Source: Acidocella sp. (GTDB lineage Bacteria > Pseudomonadota > Alphaproteobacteria > Acetobacterales > Acetobacteraceae). Taken from it: DNA of 64,000 nt. The stretch spans positions 1 through 64,000 of the forward strand of contig DAIDEE010000007.1 of the NCBI GenBank assembly GCA_027308685.1. The letters run 5' to 3'. Position 1 is the stretch's first letter; every line of letters starts with the position of its first letter. The notes beneath the pieces were generated by a model. It did not search any database, was not told the DNA's origin, and saw only the letters and a program-made list of their open reading frames with translations. Positions 34,729 to 44,792 of the stretch are shown piece after piece. The translations under genes were made by a program, and so were the position numbers.

Positions 34729-36413
34729 AGCTGTTTCGGGAAGGCAAGCTGCTGGCGTTTGGCGGCAGCTACAGTAATTTGCAGGCGACCCAGGCGTTGC
34801 TTGAACGGGCCCAGAGCCTTGGCATTGCGCCCTCGCACATCATCTGCACGGGCGATATCATTGCCTACGGAGCAGATGCGCACGCAACACTGGCGCTGAT
34901 CCGTGACTCGGGGATGTCGGTCCTCATGGGTAATTGCGAGGAAGCGCTCAGCCGCAATGCTGACAACTGTGGCTGCGGTTTTGAACCAGGTTCAGTTTGC
35001 GATACCCTGGCGAGCACCTGGTATGCCTATGCGGCAGCCAATATTGGTGAAGATGACCGCCGATACATGGCAGACCTTCCGGCTGACATCGAGGTTGAGC
35101 TTGCCGGGAAAAAAATCAAGTTCGTGCATGGCAATGTCGATCGTATCAACGCATTCGTGTTTTCATCAGCCAGTCACCTTGAACTGAAGCGCCAGATTGA
35201 CCGTACGGGATGTGACGCGGTTATTGCTGGGCATTCAGGCATTCCATTCACCCGGGATATGAATGGAAAAATTTGGCATAATGCCGGAAGTATCGGGATG
35301 CCGGCTAACGATGGCACCCCACGTGGCTGGTTTAGTACCATTGAGGTTTGCAATGGCAAGGTCGTCATCACTACCCATCCTTTGCATTACGATTATAAAT
35401 CGGCAGCGGCCTCGATGAGGCGGGCTGAATTGCCGGAAGATTATGCGGTGGCGCTGGAGACCGGCATTTGGCCAAGTTTGGATATATTGCCCGCCTTCGA
35501 CCGGATGTTCACCGGTAAACCAATGGAAAATCGCCAGCCAGACGAGTCAACCCCGATCGTTCCATTACAGCGGCTGGCGACATTGTGGGTGAATACAGGA
35601 ACTTTGTGCAATTTATCTTGCATAAATTGCTTCATGGACAGTACCCCGAGCAACGACAGCTTGGCATATTTCACGGCGAGCGATTTTCAGTCTGTTTTGG
35701 CTCAGGCGCCAGATTCAGTCACAGAAATAGGGTTTACAGGCGGTGAGCCTTTTATGAACCCTGACATTATTTTGATGTTGGAGTTTTGTCTGCAGTCAGG
35801 ATTACGTGCGTTAGTGCTAAGCAACGCTATGCGCCCACTGCAACGCCACAAGACAGCGTTGGTGAGGCTGATTGATAATTATGCAGGGCGTTTACGGGTA
35901 CGGGTTTCGGTAGATCATTATCGATGCGACGAGCATGACGCTTTGCGGGGCTTAGGTAGTTTTGAGCAAAGTCTGGACGGGTTAAAATTTTTAGAGGAAG
36001 CCGGAGCGGAACTGTCGGTCGCCGCCCGGACCCCGTGGGGCGAAACCGAGGCCATGATGCGCCGTGGGTTTGCCGAATTATTCTCTGAGCGTGGCATCGG
36101 CCTCAATGCCCATGAACCAACCGACCTGATCTTGTTTCCTGAGATGGATGTTGACCCGGGTGAAGCTATGCCCGTGACTAACCAGGCGCTCTCGATGTTG
36201 CAGGGAGATAAGCCTCTGATGTGCATAGAGTCTCGTATGGTTGTGCGACGTAAAGGCGCGGCTGGTTTCAGCTTTACGCCATGCACACTTCTGCCCGATG
36301 AAGATATCGGCGCCTCGTTGGCCGAAGCAGCGGCACCGGTTGCCCTGCGTTATGCGCGCTGCGGGCAGTTTTGCGTGTATGGCGGCGCTTCATGCGCGGG
36401 AGCTCCCGGTTAA
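34725..36413 (+). CDS. Fusion of calcineurin-like phosphoesterase and radical SAM enzyme
   Basis: A 562-residue cytosolic protein with two domains. Residues 1-250 resemble small YfcE/MJ0936-type phosphoesterases: 'CTGDIIAYG' (about 40-48), 'LMGNCEEAL' (about 67-75), '[12 protein letters not shown]', '[11 protein letters not shown]', 'HNAGSIGMP'. However, the first D-x-H motif is replaced by 'FGGSYSN' and the last GHxH is GHSG. Residues 280-490 are a radical SAM core with C295-x3-C299-x2-C302 and the '[11 protein letters not shown]' strand. The C-terminus holds C500, C520, C546, C550 and C557, resembling an auxiliary [4Fe-4S] (SPASM/twitch-like) site. The GTG start overlaps the MFS stop. Substrate and product are unknown. 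Confidence 0.9.
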   Translation: MKLFREGKLLAFGGSYSNLQATQALLERAQSLGIAPSHIICTGDIIAYGADAHATLALIRDSGMSVLMGNCEEALSRNADNCGCGFEPGSVCDTLASTWYAYAAANIGEDDRRYMADLPADIEVELAGKKIKFVHGNVDRINAFVFSSASHLELKRQIDRTGCDAVIAGHSGIPFTRDMNGKIWHNAGSIGMPANDGTPRGWFSTIEVCNGKVVITTHPLHYDYKSAAASMRRAELPEDYAVALETGIWPSLDILPAFDRMFTGKPMENRQPDESTPIVPLQRLATLWVNTGTLCNLSCINCFMDSTPSNDSLAYFTASDFQSVLAQAPDSVTEIGFTGGEPFMNPDIILMLEFCLQSGLRALVLSNAMRPLQRHKTALVRLIDNYAGRLRVRVSVDHYRCDEHDALRGLGSFEQSLDGLKFLEEAGAELSVAARTPWGETEAMMRRGFAELFSERGIGLNAHEPTDLILFPEMDVDPGEAMPVTNQALSMLQGDKPLMCIESRMVVRRKGAAGFSFTPCTLLPDEDIGASLAEAAAPVALRYARCGQFCVYGGASCAGAPG

Positions 36414-36454
36414 AACCTCTTGTGAACCGCGGCGTACCGTGCTGTTTGCGCTCC

Positions 36455-38005
36455 ATGCATGATGAAAAAATTCTGATCCTGGATTTCGGCAGCCAGGTAA
36501 CACAATTGATCGCCCGGCGGCTTCGCGAATCTGGCGTTTACTGCGAGATTTGGGCGTTTAACGCTGACCCAGCCCGTATTGCCGCCTTTGGCGCCAAGGG
36601 GTTTATCCTCTCGGGAGGGCCGGCCAGTGTTGCCGATGCTGGGTCGCCCCGCGCACCGGAGATGGTATTTTCCGCCGGGGTGCCGGTGCTGGGCATTTGC
36701 TATGGGCAGATGGTGATGTGCGCCCAGTTGGGTGGTGATGTTCGCGGTGCCGATATCCGGGAATTTGGCCGGGCATATATCGACGTCACAGAGGATTGTG
36801 CCCTGTTTGAAGGTGCCTGGGTGAAGGGGGCGCGTGAACAGGTTTGGATGAGCCATGGTGACCATATTTCGGCGCCGCCACCGGGGTTCCGGACGGTGGC
36901 TGTCAGTGAAGGGGCGCCGTTTGCGCTGATTGCCGACGATACAAGGCATTTTTATGGGCTGATGTTTCACCCGGAAGTCGTGCACACGCCGCATGGTGCA
37001 CAATTGCTTCGCAACTTTACCCACAACGTGTGTGGGCTTTCCGGCAACTGGACAATGGCCGGCTTCCGGGAAGCCGAGAAAGCCAAAATTCGTGCCCAGG
37101 TGGGTAGTGGGCGGGTTGTTTGCGGATTATCCGGGGGCGTTGACTCCTCGGTAGCGGCAGCTTTGATTCACGAGGCGATTGGTGATCAGCTAACCTGCAT
37201 TTTCGTTGATCATGGCCTGCTGCGGGGCAATGAAGCGGAACAAGTCGTTCAGGTTTTCAGAGATCAATTCAAGATTAATCTCATTCATCGTGATGCGTCG
37301 GATTTGTTTCTGGGTGAACTCGCGGGCGTCACCGACCCCGAACAGAAGCGAAAAATAATAGGTAAGTTATTCATCGACGTCTTCGATGAAGAGGCAGCGA
37401 AAATTGGTGGCGCCGCGTTTTTGGCGCAGGGAACACTTTATCCTGATGTCATAGAGTCCGTGAGCGCTCTGGGCGGGCCAAGCGTTACCATCAAGTCGCA
37501 TCATAATGTCGGCGGGTTGCCGGCTCATATGAAAATGCAACTGGTCGAGCCTCTGCGCGAGCTTTTTAAGGATGAAGTGCGGGTTTTGGGCCGCGAGCTT
37601 GGCTTACCCGATGCGATCGTGGGACGACATCCTTTTCCCGGGCCTGGTTTGGCGATTCGTATTCTCGGAGCGGTGACGCGTGATGCGGTAAATATTTTGC
37701 AGAAGGCCGACGCGATCTATCTCGAAGAAATTCGGGCCGCGGGTTTATACGATGCCATCTGGCAGGCGTTTGCGGTGCTGCTGCCGGTGAAGTCTGTGGG
37801 CGTGATGGGAGACGGCCGAACATACGATCAAGTGTGTGCTCTGCGCGCTGTCACCAGCACTGACGGTATGACCGCCGATGTGTATCCCTTTGAGATGGCA
37901 TTTCTCAGCCGTGTTTCTAATCGGATCGTGAACGAGGTACGAGGGATTAACCGCGTGACTTACGACATTACCAGTAAGCCGCCCGGCACGATCGAGTGGG
38001 AATGA
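36455..38005 (+). CDS. guaA: GMP synthase (glutamine-hydrolysing)
   Basis: Makes GMP from XMP, ATP and glutamine. The 516-residue protein has a class I amidotransferase domain at the N-terminus ('[14 protein letters not shown]', nucleophile Cys in 'GICYGQM', His/Glu in 'FHPEVVHT'), the ATP-pyrophosphatase domain with the P-loop '[14 protein letters not shown]', and the C-terminal dimerisation domain ending '[13 protein letters not shown]'. ATG 36455 matches the family N-terminus; the in-frame ATG at 36371 lies inside the previous gene and adds 28 unrelated residues. It follows the phosphoesterase/radical SAM gene by 41 bases, possibly as a read-through operon. Confidence 0.97.
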   Translation: MHDEKILILDFGSQVTQLIARRLRESGVYCEIWAFNADPARIAAFGAKGFILSGGPASVADAGSPRAPEMVFSAGVPVLGICYGQMVMCAQLGGDVRGADIREFGRAYIDVTEDCALFEGAWVKGAREQVWMSHGDHISAPPPGFRTVAVSEGAPFALIADDTRHFYGLMFHPEVVHTPHGAQLLRNFTHNVCGLSGNWTMAGFREAEKAKIRAQVGSGRVVCGLSGGVDSSVAAALIHEAIGDQLTCIFVDHGLLRGNEAEQVVQVFRDQFKINLIHRDASDLFLGELAGVTDPEQKRKIIGKLFIDVFDEEAAKIGGAAFLAQGTLYPDVIESVSALGGPSVTIKSHHNVGGLPAHMKMQLVEPLRELFKDEVRVLGRELGLPDAIVGRHPFPGPGLAIRILGAVTRDAVNILQKADAIYLEEIRAAGLYDAIWQAFAVLLPVKSVGVMGDGRTYDQVCALRAVTSTDGMTADVYPFEMAFLSRVSNRIVNEVRGINRVTYDITSKPPGTIEWE

Positions 38006-38009
38006 TATT

Positions 38010-38648
38010 GTGAATAAACTTGAAGTTCAGATTATCCCCGTCACGCCCTTCCAACAAAACTGTGCGTTGATCTGGAATACCGATACTTTGAAAGGGGCTG
38101 TTATCGACCCAGGCGGCGACGTTCATAAAATCGCCAAGGCGGTAAAGGCGGCTGGTGTAACAGTCGAAACAATTTTTTTGACGCACGGGCATTTAGATCA
38201 TGCAGCGGGTGCAACAGACCTCGCGCATCTTCTGGGTGTGCCTATTGTCGGGCCGCAATTAGGCGATAAATTTTTACTGGATAGTTTGCCGGAGCAAGCC
38301 ATTCGGTTTGGCGTCCACGGGTTAACCGTTGTGAAGCCTGACCAATGGTTGAATGAAGGCGAGACGATTTCTATTGGCGGTGAGAGCTTTGAAGTTTTGC
38401 ATTGTCCGGGTCACACACCAGGCCATGTCGTGTTCGTAAACAAGCCATTGAAGTTTGGGATTTTCGGTGATGTTTTGTTCCGTAATTCAGTCGGCCGCAC
38501 CGACTTTGCGTATGGTAATCACGATGATTTAATATCGGCGATCACGACAAAGCTTATGGTTTTGCCGGATGACTTCGCGTTTATTTGCGGTCACGGCGAG
38601 AGTTCGACGATTGGAGCGGAGCGGAGAAGCAATCCGTTCATCAGGTGA
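38010..38648 (+). CDS. Metallo-beta-lactamase-fold hydrolase (YcbL/glyoxalase II-like)
   Basis: Protein of 212 residues. The metal motif THGHLDH (about residues 58-64), the His in 'HCPGHTPGHV' (about 130-139), Asp in 'IFGDVLF' and the C-terminal His in 'CGHGESST' give the full dinuclear site. The shape matches bacterial YcbL-type glyoxalase II-like thioesterases that hydrolyse S-lactoylglutathione or related thioesters; activity is inferred. The GTG at 38010 is only four bases after the guaA stop, implying co-transcription. A GC-rich stem follows the stop. Confidence 0.88.
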   Translation: MNKLEVQIIPVTPFQQNCALIWNTDTLKGAVIDPGGDVHKIAKAVKAAGVTVETIFLTHGHLDHAAGATDLAHLLGVPIVGPQLGDKFLLDSLPEQAIRFGVHGLTVVKPDQWLNEGETISIGGESFEVLHCPGHTPGHVVFVNKPLKFGIFGDVLFRNSVGRTDFAYGNHDDLISAITTKLMVLPDDFAFICGHGESSTIGAERRSNPFIR

Positions 38649-38663
38649 TCATTGCGCCAACTG

Positions 38664-38691
38664 GGCGGGCCTTCGTATGTTAAAGCCCGCC
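38664..38691. terminator. GC-rich hairpin between convergent genes
   Basis: GGCGGGC (38664-38670) pairs with GCCCGCC (38685-38691), with a further TT/AA pair inside. It lies between the ends of the metallo-beta-lactamase gene and ppk1, where a bidirectional terminator is expected. There is no strong T-run on either side, so termination efficiency is uncertain. Confidence 0.5.
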
Positions 38692-38707
38692 GTGTAAAGG
38701 ACTTAGA

Positions 38708-40873
38708 TTAGTCGACGCGCCGTTTGTATTTGCCTTTTGGCTTATCAGAACTCAGCCCGCCATGAATTGCTGAGCCTCGCCCTGAAAGGGATGGATTTGT
38801 CATGAAATACTCATGGGCGGACGCCGGCGGATCACCGGGTGTTACGCGTTCCCAGGTCCCATCGGCATGTAACTCAGAAGACTGCGCATCATCGCGCAAA
38901 TTCACGACCATGATCTGGTCAAGCACCTGGGCGTGGACGGTTTCATTATGGATCGGCACGAAGGTCTCGATGCGTCCATCCATATTTCTGGCCATCCAGT
39001 CAGCGCTTGACATGAATACTTTATTGTCGCGCGACGGCAGAGGGTGACCGTGAGCGAAAACACAAATGCGCGCATGTTCAAGGAAGCGCCCAACAATAGA
39101 TTTTACTTTGATGTTTTCAGATAAACCCGGAACACCTGGGCGCAGACAGCAAATACCACGAACCACAATGTTGATATGCACGCCGGCCCGCGAGGCCTCG
39201 TACAATTGGTCGATGAGGCGGTCATCAACCAACGAATTCATTTTTAACCACATCCCTGAAGGTTTCCCAGCCTTCGCGTTGGCGACTTCCTGATCGATCA
39301 ATGCCCCGATAGTTTTGCGTGTGGTGAGTGGCGAGAATGCCAACTGCTCCATATCTTCTGGCCGTGCGTAACCGGTCATATAATTGAACAAACGGGCCGC
39401 ATCCCGCGTGAGGGGAGGGTCGCAAGTAAAGAACGATAAGTCGGTGTAAATCCGGGCGGTAATCGGATGATAATTCCCCGTTCCAAAATGCGCGTACGCG
39501 CGCAGGCTGCCTGCTTCTCTACGAACCACATAGGAGATTTTGGCATGCGTTTTCAGTCCAACAAAGCCGAATACAACCTGCACGCCGGCGGCTTCAAGTG
39601 ACCGGGAAAGACGGATATTTGCCTCTTCGTCAAAACGCGCACGCAGTTCGACCATGGCCGTGACAGATTTGCCTGCTTCGGAGGCTTCAATCAGCGCCTT
39701 AACAATGGGGGAGTCCCGGCTTGTGCGATAAAGCGTTTGTTTGATTGCAACCACTGCCGGGTCTGCCGCAGCCTGGCGGAGAAACTGCACAACGACATCG
39801 AAGCTTTCAAACGGGTGATGAACCAGAATATCCTTGGCTCGGATTGCGGCAAAACAATCGCCACCGAAATCACGGATGCGTTCGGGGAATCGTGCAGTAT
39901 ATGGGGGAAATAATAAGTCTGGACGATCATCGACGATGAGCTGCTTGACATCTACCAAGCCCATAACGCCGGTTTCGACATAAATTTCGTCATTGGGCGC
40001 ATCGACGGCGTGGATCACCAATTCACGTAATTCAGGTGGCATTTCGGCTTGAATTGTGAGCTGAATGGCTTTGCCGCGGCGGCGGCGTTTAAGGGCGGTC
40101 TCATAGGACTGCACCAGATCCTCGGCTTCTTCTTCAAACTCCACATCGGTATCACGGATCAGCCGGAACAGGCCAGACCCTTCGACTTTGAACCCCGGAA
40201 ATAACCGGTCCATGAACATGCTGACTAAATCTTCAAGCATGACAAAGCGAATGGGTTGGTCAACTTCCGTAGGCAAGCGAACAAAGCGCTCTATTTGGCT
40301 CGGCATCGGAATCAGGGCCGCCATATTGCCGTGGTCATCATCGCGCGCCAAATTTAGGGCCATCACCAGTCCCATGTTGGGAATAAATGGAAATGGGTGC
40401 GCCGGGTCCACTGCGAGAGGGGTAAGCACGGGGAATACCCGCTCCATGAAGTAGCTATCCAGGAATTGCGCGTCGTCGGACGTCAGCGAGATGGTGGGGC
40501 ATACGACAATGCCCGCAGCCGCAAGCAATTTGCGAAGGTTGTTAAACGCGCCCTGCTGGGCTGCGATGAGCTCGCGGGCATGCGCGTTGATAGCGGTGAG
40601 TTGCTGGGCCGGGGTGGCGCCGTCGGCTGAGCGCTCAAGCACGCCTGCGTTGGACTGGCCTATCAAACCGGCGACCCGCACTGAATAAAATTCATCTAGA
40701 TTAGATGCGCTGATCGAAACGAACCGGAGCCGCTCCAGCAGGGGGTGGCGTGGATTTTCAGCTTCCGAGACAACGCGGAAGTTAAAGTCGAGCCAGGAAA
40801 GTTCCCGGTTTATAAACCGATTGGGGTCGTCCAGGCTAATTTCGGCTACGGGAGCCACTGCAGATTGGTCCAT
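38708..40873 (-). CDS. ppk1: Polyphosphate kinase 1
   Basis: Reversibly polymerises the gamma-phosphate of ATP into polyphosphate; usually at the inner membrane face. The 721-residue protein has all four PPK1 domains: N-terminal helical domain ('[19 protein letters not shown]' region), the '[11 protein letters not shown]' head domain, and two phospholipase-D-like catalytic domains with '[13 protein letters not shown]', '[17 protein letters not shown]', '[12 protein letters not shown]' and the His of 'GLKTHAKI' that is phosphorylated. It is upstream-adjacent to hdaA on the same strand (66 bases apart), a neighbourhood I recall from other alphaproteobacteria. Confidence 0.96.
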   Translation of the reverse strand: MDQSAVAPVAEISLDDPNRFINRELSWLDFNFRVVSEAENPRHPLLERLRFVSISASNLDEFYSVRVAGLIGQSNAGVLERSADGATPAQQLTAINAHARELIAAQQGAFNNLRKLLAAAGIVVCPTISLTSDDAQFLDSYFMERVFPVLTPLAVDPAHPFPFIPNMGLVMALNLARDDDHGNMAALIPMPSQIERFVRLPTEVDQPIRFVMLEDLVSMFMDRLFPGFKVEGSGLFRLIRDTDVEFEEEAEDLVQSYETALKRRRRGKAIQLTIQAEMPPELRELVIHAVDAPNDEIYVETGVMGLVDVKQLIVDDRPDLLFPPYTARFPERIRDFGGDCFAAIRAKDILVHHPFESFDVVVQFLRQAAADPAVVAIKQTLYRTSRDSPIVKALIEASEAGKSVTAMVELRARFDEEANIRLSRSLEAAGVQVVFGFVGLKTHAKISYVVRREAGSLRAYAHFGTGNYHPITARIYTDLSFFTCDPPLTRDAARLFNYMTGYARPEDMEQLAFSPLTTRKTIGALIDQEVANAKAGKPSGMWLKMNSLVDDRLIDQLYEASRAGVHINIVVRGICCLRPGVPGLSENIKVKSIVGRFLEHARICVFAHGHPLPSRDNKVFMSSADWMARNMDGRIETFVPIHNETVHAQVLDQIMVVNLRDDAQSSELHADGTWERVTPGDPPASAHEYFMTNPSLSGRGSAIHGGLSSDKPKGKYKRRVD

Positions 40874-40939
40874 GGCTTGTTCCTACATCACCGTTATATT
40901 ATTCGGCGAGTGACGGTTTGGTAACAGTTTTTCAACGGT

Positions 40940-41599
40940 TTAGTCGATTATTCTTAGATCGTTTATCAGACTTAGTGCCAGATTGCGGGTTATTTTTCCA
41001 CCATTTGCCAGGGCGGCGCGGTCTAGCCGCGTTACGGCCTCGGCCAGGGCCGCCGGGGTGCGGGGTAGGTGCGAAAGAAGGAGATTTTGGACGTGAAAAT
41101 CCAGCACAAGTTGCCGGGCAGCGGCCAAGCGGGCGAGGAATGTGGCTAGTTCGGCGTCATCGGGGGCAAGGATTTCCGTCGCCAAGCTGGCACGCATACG
41201 GCTTGCCAGATCGGGAAGCTGGATAGCCTGCCGGGACGGCGGAAGCCTGGCGCTCATCAACACCGGTTGTCCTGCCTCGGCGGCCATGTTTAACAAGTGG
41301 AGCAGTGTCTGTTCTGAAGCTGGTATGTCTGCGTCGTCTATCGCCAAAGGCGTTGAAGGTGCCGCCACGATGCCTCGTAAATTCGAGCCTTGCAGCATTT
41401 GTGCCCGATGGAAGACTGCCCAGATATGAAGCAAGTGGGTTTTGCCACAGCCCGCCTCACCCCAAAGAATCAGACGGCCATTTGTCCAGCTCGCCGGATT
41501 TGCAAGCCAATTTTGGGCGAGACTATTCCCGGCATAGGTCCAGAAATTATCGGCAGAGTAATCAGGCTTCTGATCAAACGGGAGCGGCAACTGCCTCAT
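40940..41599 (-). CDS. hdaA: HdaA-like DnaA-regulatory ATPase
   Basis: DnaA-homologous AAA+ protein of 220 residues. It begins with MRQLPLPF, a clean beta-clamp-binding peptide (residues 3-8), as required for regulatory inactivation of DnaA-ATP by the clamp-bound Hda/HdaA. The Walker A is GEAGCGKTH (47-55), and 'LAIDDADIPASEQTLLHLLN' corresponds to the Walker B/sensor I zone. It lacks the DNA-binding domain IV of DnaA. ATG 41599 overlaps the perM stop (ATGA), so an in-frame ATG at 41755 is unlikely. The clamp itself (dnaN) is at 8.2 kb. Confidence 0.9.
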   Translation of the reverse strand: MRQLPLPFDQKPDYSADNFWTYAGNSLAQNWLANPASWTNGRLILWGEAGCGKTHLLHIWAVFHRAQMLQGSNLRGIVAAPSTPLAIDDADIPASEQTLLHLLNMAAEAGQPVLMSARLPPSRQAIQLPDLASRMRASLATEILAPDDAELATFLARLAAARQLVLDFHVQNLLLSHLPRTPAALAEAVTRLDRAALANGGKITRNLALSLINDLRIID

Positions 41600-42702
41600 G
41601 ATGACGGCGGAGGGTTCAGATAAAGTGGGCTCAGTAAATACCGTTTCAGCCAGAATCGGGCTAATACGCCAATTGTCGCGGTCACTGGTACCGCCAACAT
41701 GATGCCTAAAAACCCGAACGCCGCAGCACCGGCAAACAGTGAAAAAATAACCCAAACGGCCGGTAGGCCCACACGGTCACCTAAAAAGCGCGGCTGGATG
41801 ACATAATCATTCAGCGCTTGGCCGAGCGCAAACACCGCTAAAACAGCAAGCACGCCATGCCAGCCTGGCTCCTGTGAAAGCACCAGCAGAACTGCGCTGC
41901 CGGCTCCAATAATGGTGCCTACATAAGGGATGAACGATAATAGCCCGGCGGCGAGCCCTACAATGAGGCCTAAATCCAACCCCACGATGGTCAGCCCCGC
42001 TGCATAAATTGCTGCCAGAATTAAACAGCATATTGCCTGCCCCCGGATCCAGGCCGCGAGAATCCTGTTCACTTCGAGCGCCTGGGCGCGGATCACAGCC
42101 TCGTAAGGCCGCGGCAACCAAGTATCTACATGGCGAATGATGCCGGGCCAATCGCGTAAAAAATAGAAAGCCACAATCGGGGTAATAATCAGCAGCGTAA
42201 GAATATTCACCACGGCAAAGCCGCTGCCGACGATGTTGCTGGCGGCAGTTCCCGCGAAGGAGACAATCGCGCCGGCCTGGTTAGACGCGAGGTCTCTGAG
42301 TTTTTGGCTGATGGCACCAGGACCAAGGCGGGCCTGCAACACATATACAATATGCCCAAAATCAGCTTGCGCTGTTTTCAGATACGTTGGCAAATTGGTG
42401 ACAAGAATGGTCGCCTGCGCTGAAATGACCGGGTAGAGCAGCAGTACAAAAATAACCACGCCCAGCAAGACAGCGCCAAGTAGAATTGCGGCACCGATAG
42501 ACCGCGGAACCCGGTGTCTCGCTAGACGGCTCACCGCAGGGTCAAGAAAATATGCTACCCCAGCGGCCACCACAAATGGTGTCAAAACTGAAGAGAATAG
42601 CCTGAAAAAGAGCCATAGTATCAACAGAAACGCGATAACAAGCGCGATACGCTGCCACTGTGTACGGCGGGCTAAGGCGTCTGACTGTATGGGGTCATTC
42701 AC
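41596..42702 (-). CDS. perM: AI-2E/PerM-family transporter
   Basis: Inner membrane protein of 368 residues with about seven hydrophobic segments, including an N-terminal pair (residues 17-60) and the conserved C-terminal block 'LIVGLAAGLLSFIPYVGTIIGAG' (split around residues 240-262) and 'PRFLGDRVGLPAVWVIFSLF', which mark the AI-2E/UPF0118 family. Members have been linked to autoinducer-2 export or Na+/H+ exchange, but most are untested. It is divergent from purM and coupled to hdaA by a four-base overlap; perM-hdaA beside purM-purN is a layout I recall from alphaproteobacteria. Confidence 0.9.
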   Translation of the reverse strand: MNDPIQSDALARRTQWQRIALVIAFLLILWLFFRLFSSVLTPFVVAAGVAYFLDPAVSRLARHRVPRSIGAAILLGAVLLGVVIFVLLLYPVISAQATILVTNLPTYLKTAQADFGHIVYVLQARLGPGAISQKLRDLASNQAGAIVSFAGTAASNIVGSGFAVVNILTLLIITPIVAFYFLRDWPGIIRHVDTWLPRPYEAVIRAQALEVNRILAAWIRGQAICCLILAAIYAAGLTIVGLDLGLIVGLAAGLLSFIPYVGTIIGAGSAVLLVLSQEPGWHGVLAVLAVFALGQALNDYVIQPRFLGDRVGLPAVWVIFSLFAGAAAFGFLGIMLAVPVTATIGVLARFWLKRYLLSPLYLNPPPSS

Positions 42703-42820
42703 GTTGGCGCTGCCGAAGATTGCGCCCTGGGTACGCCTATGGTGAAAGGTGCAAGATATTCATCGAATGATTGTAGGTGTCGTGGGGTCATGGCACTGAC
42801 TTAGCGCATTGGGGGCAGAC

Positions 42821-43858
42821 ATGACTAGCGTGACCTACCGGGATGCCGGGGTTGATATTGAGGCGGGGGACGCGCTGGTTGAGGCGATTAAGCCATTGGC
42901 CAAGGCCACAACCCGCGTCGGCGTGATGGGCGGTATTGGCGGTTTTGGCGCATTGTTTGACCTCAAGGCGGCGGGTTATGAAGACCCCATTCTGGTTTCC
43001 ACCACCGATGGGGTCGGGACAAAGCTAAAACTGGCCATTGAGACCGGAATCCATGATTTCGTGGGGATCGATTTGGTCGCGATGTGCGTCAACGACCTGA
43101 TTGTTCAGGGTGCAGCGCCATTGTTTTTCCTGGATTATTTTGCGACGGGCGCTCTCGATGTGGCAGCCGCCACGCGGATTATCGGCGGCATTGCTGAAGG
43201 CTGCCGTATGGCGCAGTGCGCTTTGGTGGGCGGCGAGACGGCTGAGATGCCGGGGTTGTACGCCCACGGAGATTACGACCTGGCGGGCTTTTCAGTGGGG
43301 GCTGCCGAGCGCGGCAGGCTTTTGCCGTCCGGTGTAATGGTCGGCGATGTTATCATTGGTTTGCCGAGCTCGGGCGTCCATTCAAACGGGTTCTCGCTGG
43401 TAAGACGGATCATGGCTGATGCCGGGTTGGGTTTGGGCGAGGCCGCGCCCTTTGCAGACCAATTGAAACTTGGTGAAGCCCTGATGAGGCCGACCCGTAT
43501 TTATGTCAGCGCGGTTCTTGCCTTACACAAGGTTGGCTTATTGAAAGGGGCAGCGCATATCACCGGCGGCGGTCTGCCCGGCAATCTGCCCCGGGCACTT
43601 CCGGCAACAATGGGCGCTAAATTAACGGCCCCGTGGTCGATGCCTCAGGTGTTCCCGTGGTTGGCAAAAACTGGCAATGTGGCCACGGTGGAAATGCTGC
43701 GGGTTTTCAACTGCGGCGTTGGTATGGCGCTCATCGTCTCTGATCCCGAAGCCGCCATGACCGTGCTACGCGATGCCGGCGAGGAGCCGTTTCGGCTAGG
43801 GGTGGTAACGGGTGTGCCTGGAATTGATATTGAAAATGAGGATTTGATATTCGCGTGA
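42821..43858 (+). CDS. purM: Phosphoribosylformylglycinamidine cyclo-ligase
   Basis: AIR synthetase, the fifth step of purine synthesis. The 345-residue product shows the '[15 protein letters not shown]' N-terminus, glycine-rich '[14 protein letters not shown]', '[12 protein letters not shown]', '[18 protein letters not shown]', 'GGETAEMPG' and '[12 protein letters not shown]', all standard for PurM. ATG 42821 has GGGGGCA upstream; an in-frame TTG at 42809 is less likely. The stop overlaps the purN start (GTGA), so translation is coupled and the two purine enzymes are made together. Confidence 0.97.
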   Translation: MTSVTYRDAGVDIEAGDALVEAIKPLAKATTRVGVMGGIGGFGALFDLKAAGYEDPILVSTTDGVGTKLKLAIETGIHDFVGIDLVAMCVNDLIVQGAAPLFFLDYFATGALDVAAATRIIGGIAEGCRMAQCALVGGETAEMPGLYAHGDYDLAGFSVGAAERGRLLPSGVMVGDVIIGLPSSGVHSNGFSLVRRIMADAGLGLGEAAPFADQLKLGEALMRPTRIYVSAVLALHKVGLLKGAAHITGGGLPGNLPRALPATMGAKLTAPWSMPQVFPWLAKTGNVATVEMLRVFNCGVGMALIVSDPEAAMTVLRDAGEEPFRLGVVTGVPGIDIENEDLIFA

Positions 43859-44442
43859 AGCCGCGCGTTGCCATTTTAATTTCGGGGCGCGGCTCTAATA
43901 TGATCGCGCTCATCGAAGCCGCCAAAAAGCCTGAATATCCGGCTGAGATTGTGCTGGTACTGTCTAATCGCGCGGATGCCCCTGGTTTGACATCGGCGCG
44001 AGACCTCGGAGTCCCGGCGGTTTCAGTTGAGATACGGCCATATGGGCGCGACCGTGAAGCGCATGAGCGCGCAATAAATGCTGAGCTTCAGAATGCTGGT
44101 GTCCAAATTGTTTGCCTCGCCGGATATATGCGTTTGCTGACGCCCTATCTCGTTAAAGAGTGGGCGGGACGAATGCTTAATATCCATCCAAGTCTGCTGC
44201 CAAAATATCCTGGTCTGGATACCCATAAAAAAGCTCTGGAAGCGGGGGAACTGGTCCATGGATGTACGGTCCATCTGGTCACCGAAAAAATGGACGCGGG
44301 GCCGATTTTGGCACAGAGCCACGTGATTATACTGCCAGAAGATACTGAAGATACCCTCGCTGCTCGTGTGCTTGCCGAAGAGCATAGAATTTACCCAGAG
44401 GCTTTGGCGAAATTGGCGATAGAGAGCGATTTTAAAACCTAG
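43855..44442 (+). CDS. purN: Phosphoribosylglycinamide formyltransferase
   Basis: GAR transformylase, using 10-formyl-tetrahydrofolate. The protein is 195 residues with '[15 protein letters not shown]' (phosphate loop), '[13 protein letters not shown]', the catalytic Asn/His in '[17 protein letters not shown]', and Asp in 'EKMDAGPIL'. The GTG start at 43855 overlaps the purM stop by four bases. Downstream there are about 140 bases before the next small gene, with no obvious terminator. Confidence 0.97.
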   Translation: MKPRVAILISGRGSNMIALIEAAKKPEYPAEIVLVLSNRADAPGLTSARDLGVPAVSVEIRPYGRDREAHERAINAELQNAGVQIVCLAGYMRLLTPYLVKEWAGRMLNIHPSLLPKYPGLDTHKKALEAGELVHGCTVHLVTEKMDAGPILAQSHVIILPEDTEDTLAARVLAEEHRIYPEALAKLAIESDFKT

Positions 44443-44579
44443 AATGGAATGTCTTATTTTGGATTTGTGTTCATAGAGAGTCTCATTATGAAACTATTGC
44501 CAGACCCCAGGATTGCCCGGTAAAGAATAGTCACGGATCTGTGTCCGGGTTTGAGGCGCTATTGCAGGCAGGAAAATTT

Positions 44580-44741
44580 ATGGCTGAACAGATTTCTAAA
44601 CTTAGTGAGACCTCCGAAAAAGACCCGTTCACCAACGTTAGTCAGACGGGCTGGAATCGCTTCAGTCGGTTTTTGTTGATCAATGTTTTAGTGGTGATTG
44701 CCGCGCTACTATTGATTGGCGCTTTTACTGTTTGGTCTTAG
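44580..44741 (+). CDS. Small single-span membrane protein
   Basis: A 53-residue protein from ATG 44580 (GCAGGAAAA upstream), or 66 residues from an in-frame GTG at 44541. It has a charged, Ser/Thr-rich N-terminus, a conserved-looking 'GWNRFSRFLL' amphipathic junction and one C-terminal hydrophobic span ('INVLVVIAALLLIGAFTVW'). The layout recalls tiny alphaproteobacterial oxidase or membrane-complex subunits, but I see no diagnostic motif and claim no function. The good ribosome site and clear membrane span are the reasons to call it a gene. Confidence 0.55.
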   Translation: MAEQISKLSETSEKDPFTNVSQTGWNRFSRFLLINVLVVIAALLLIGAFTVWS

Positions 44742-44792
44742 GCTCGACCCGCCGCTGATTGCACGCCGCTTGGAGTAGTGTTCTGCTCGGTT

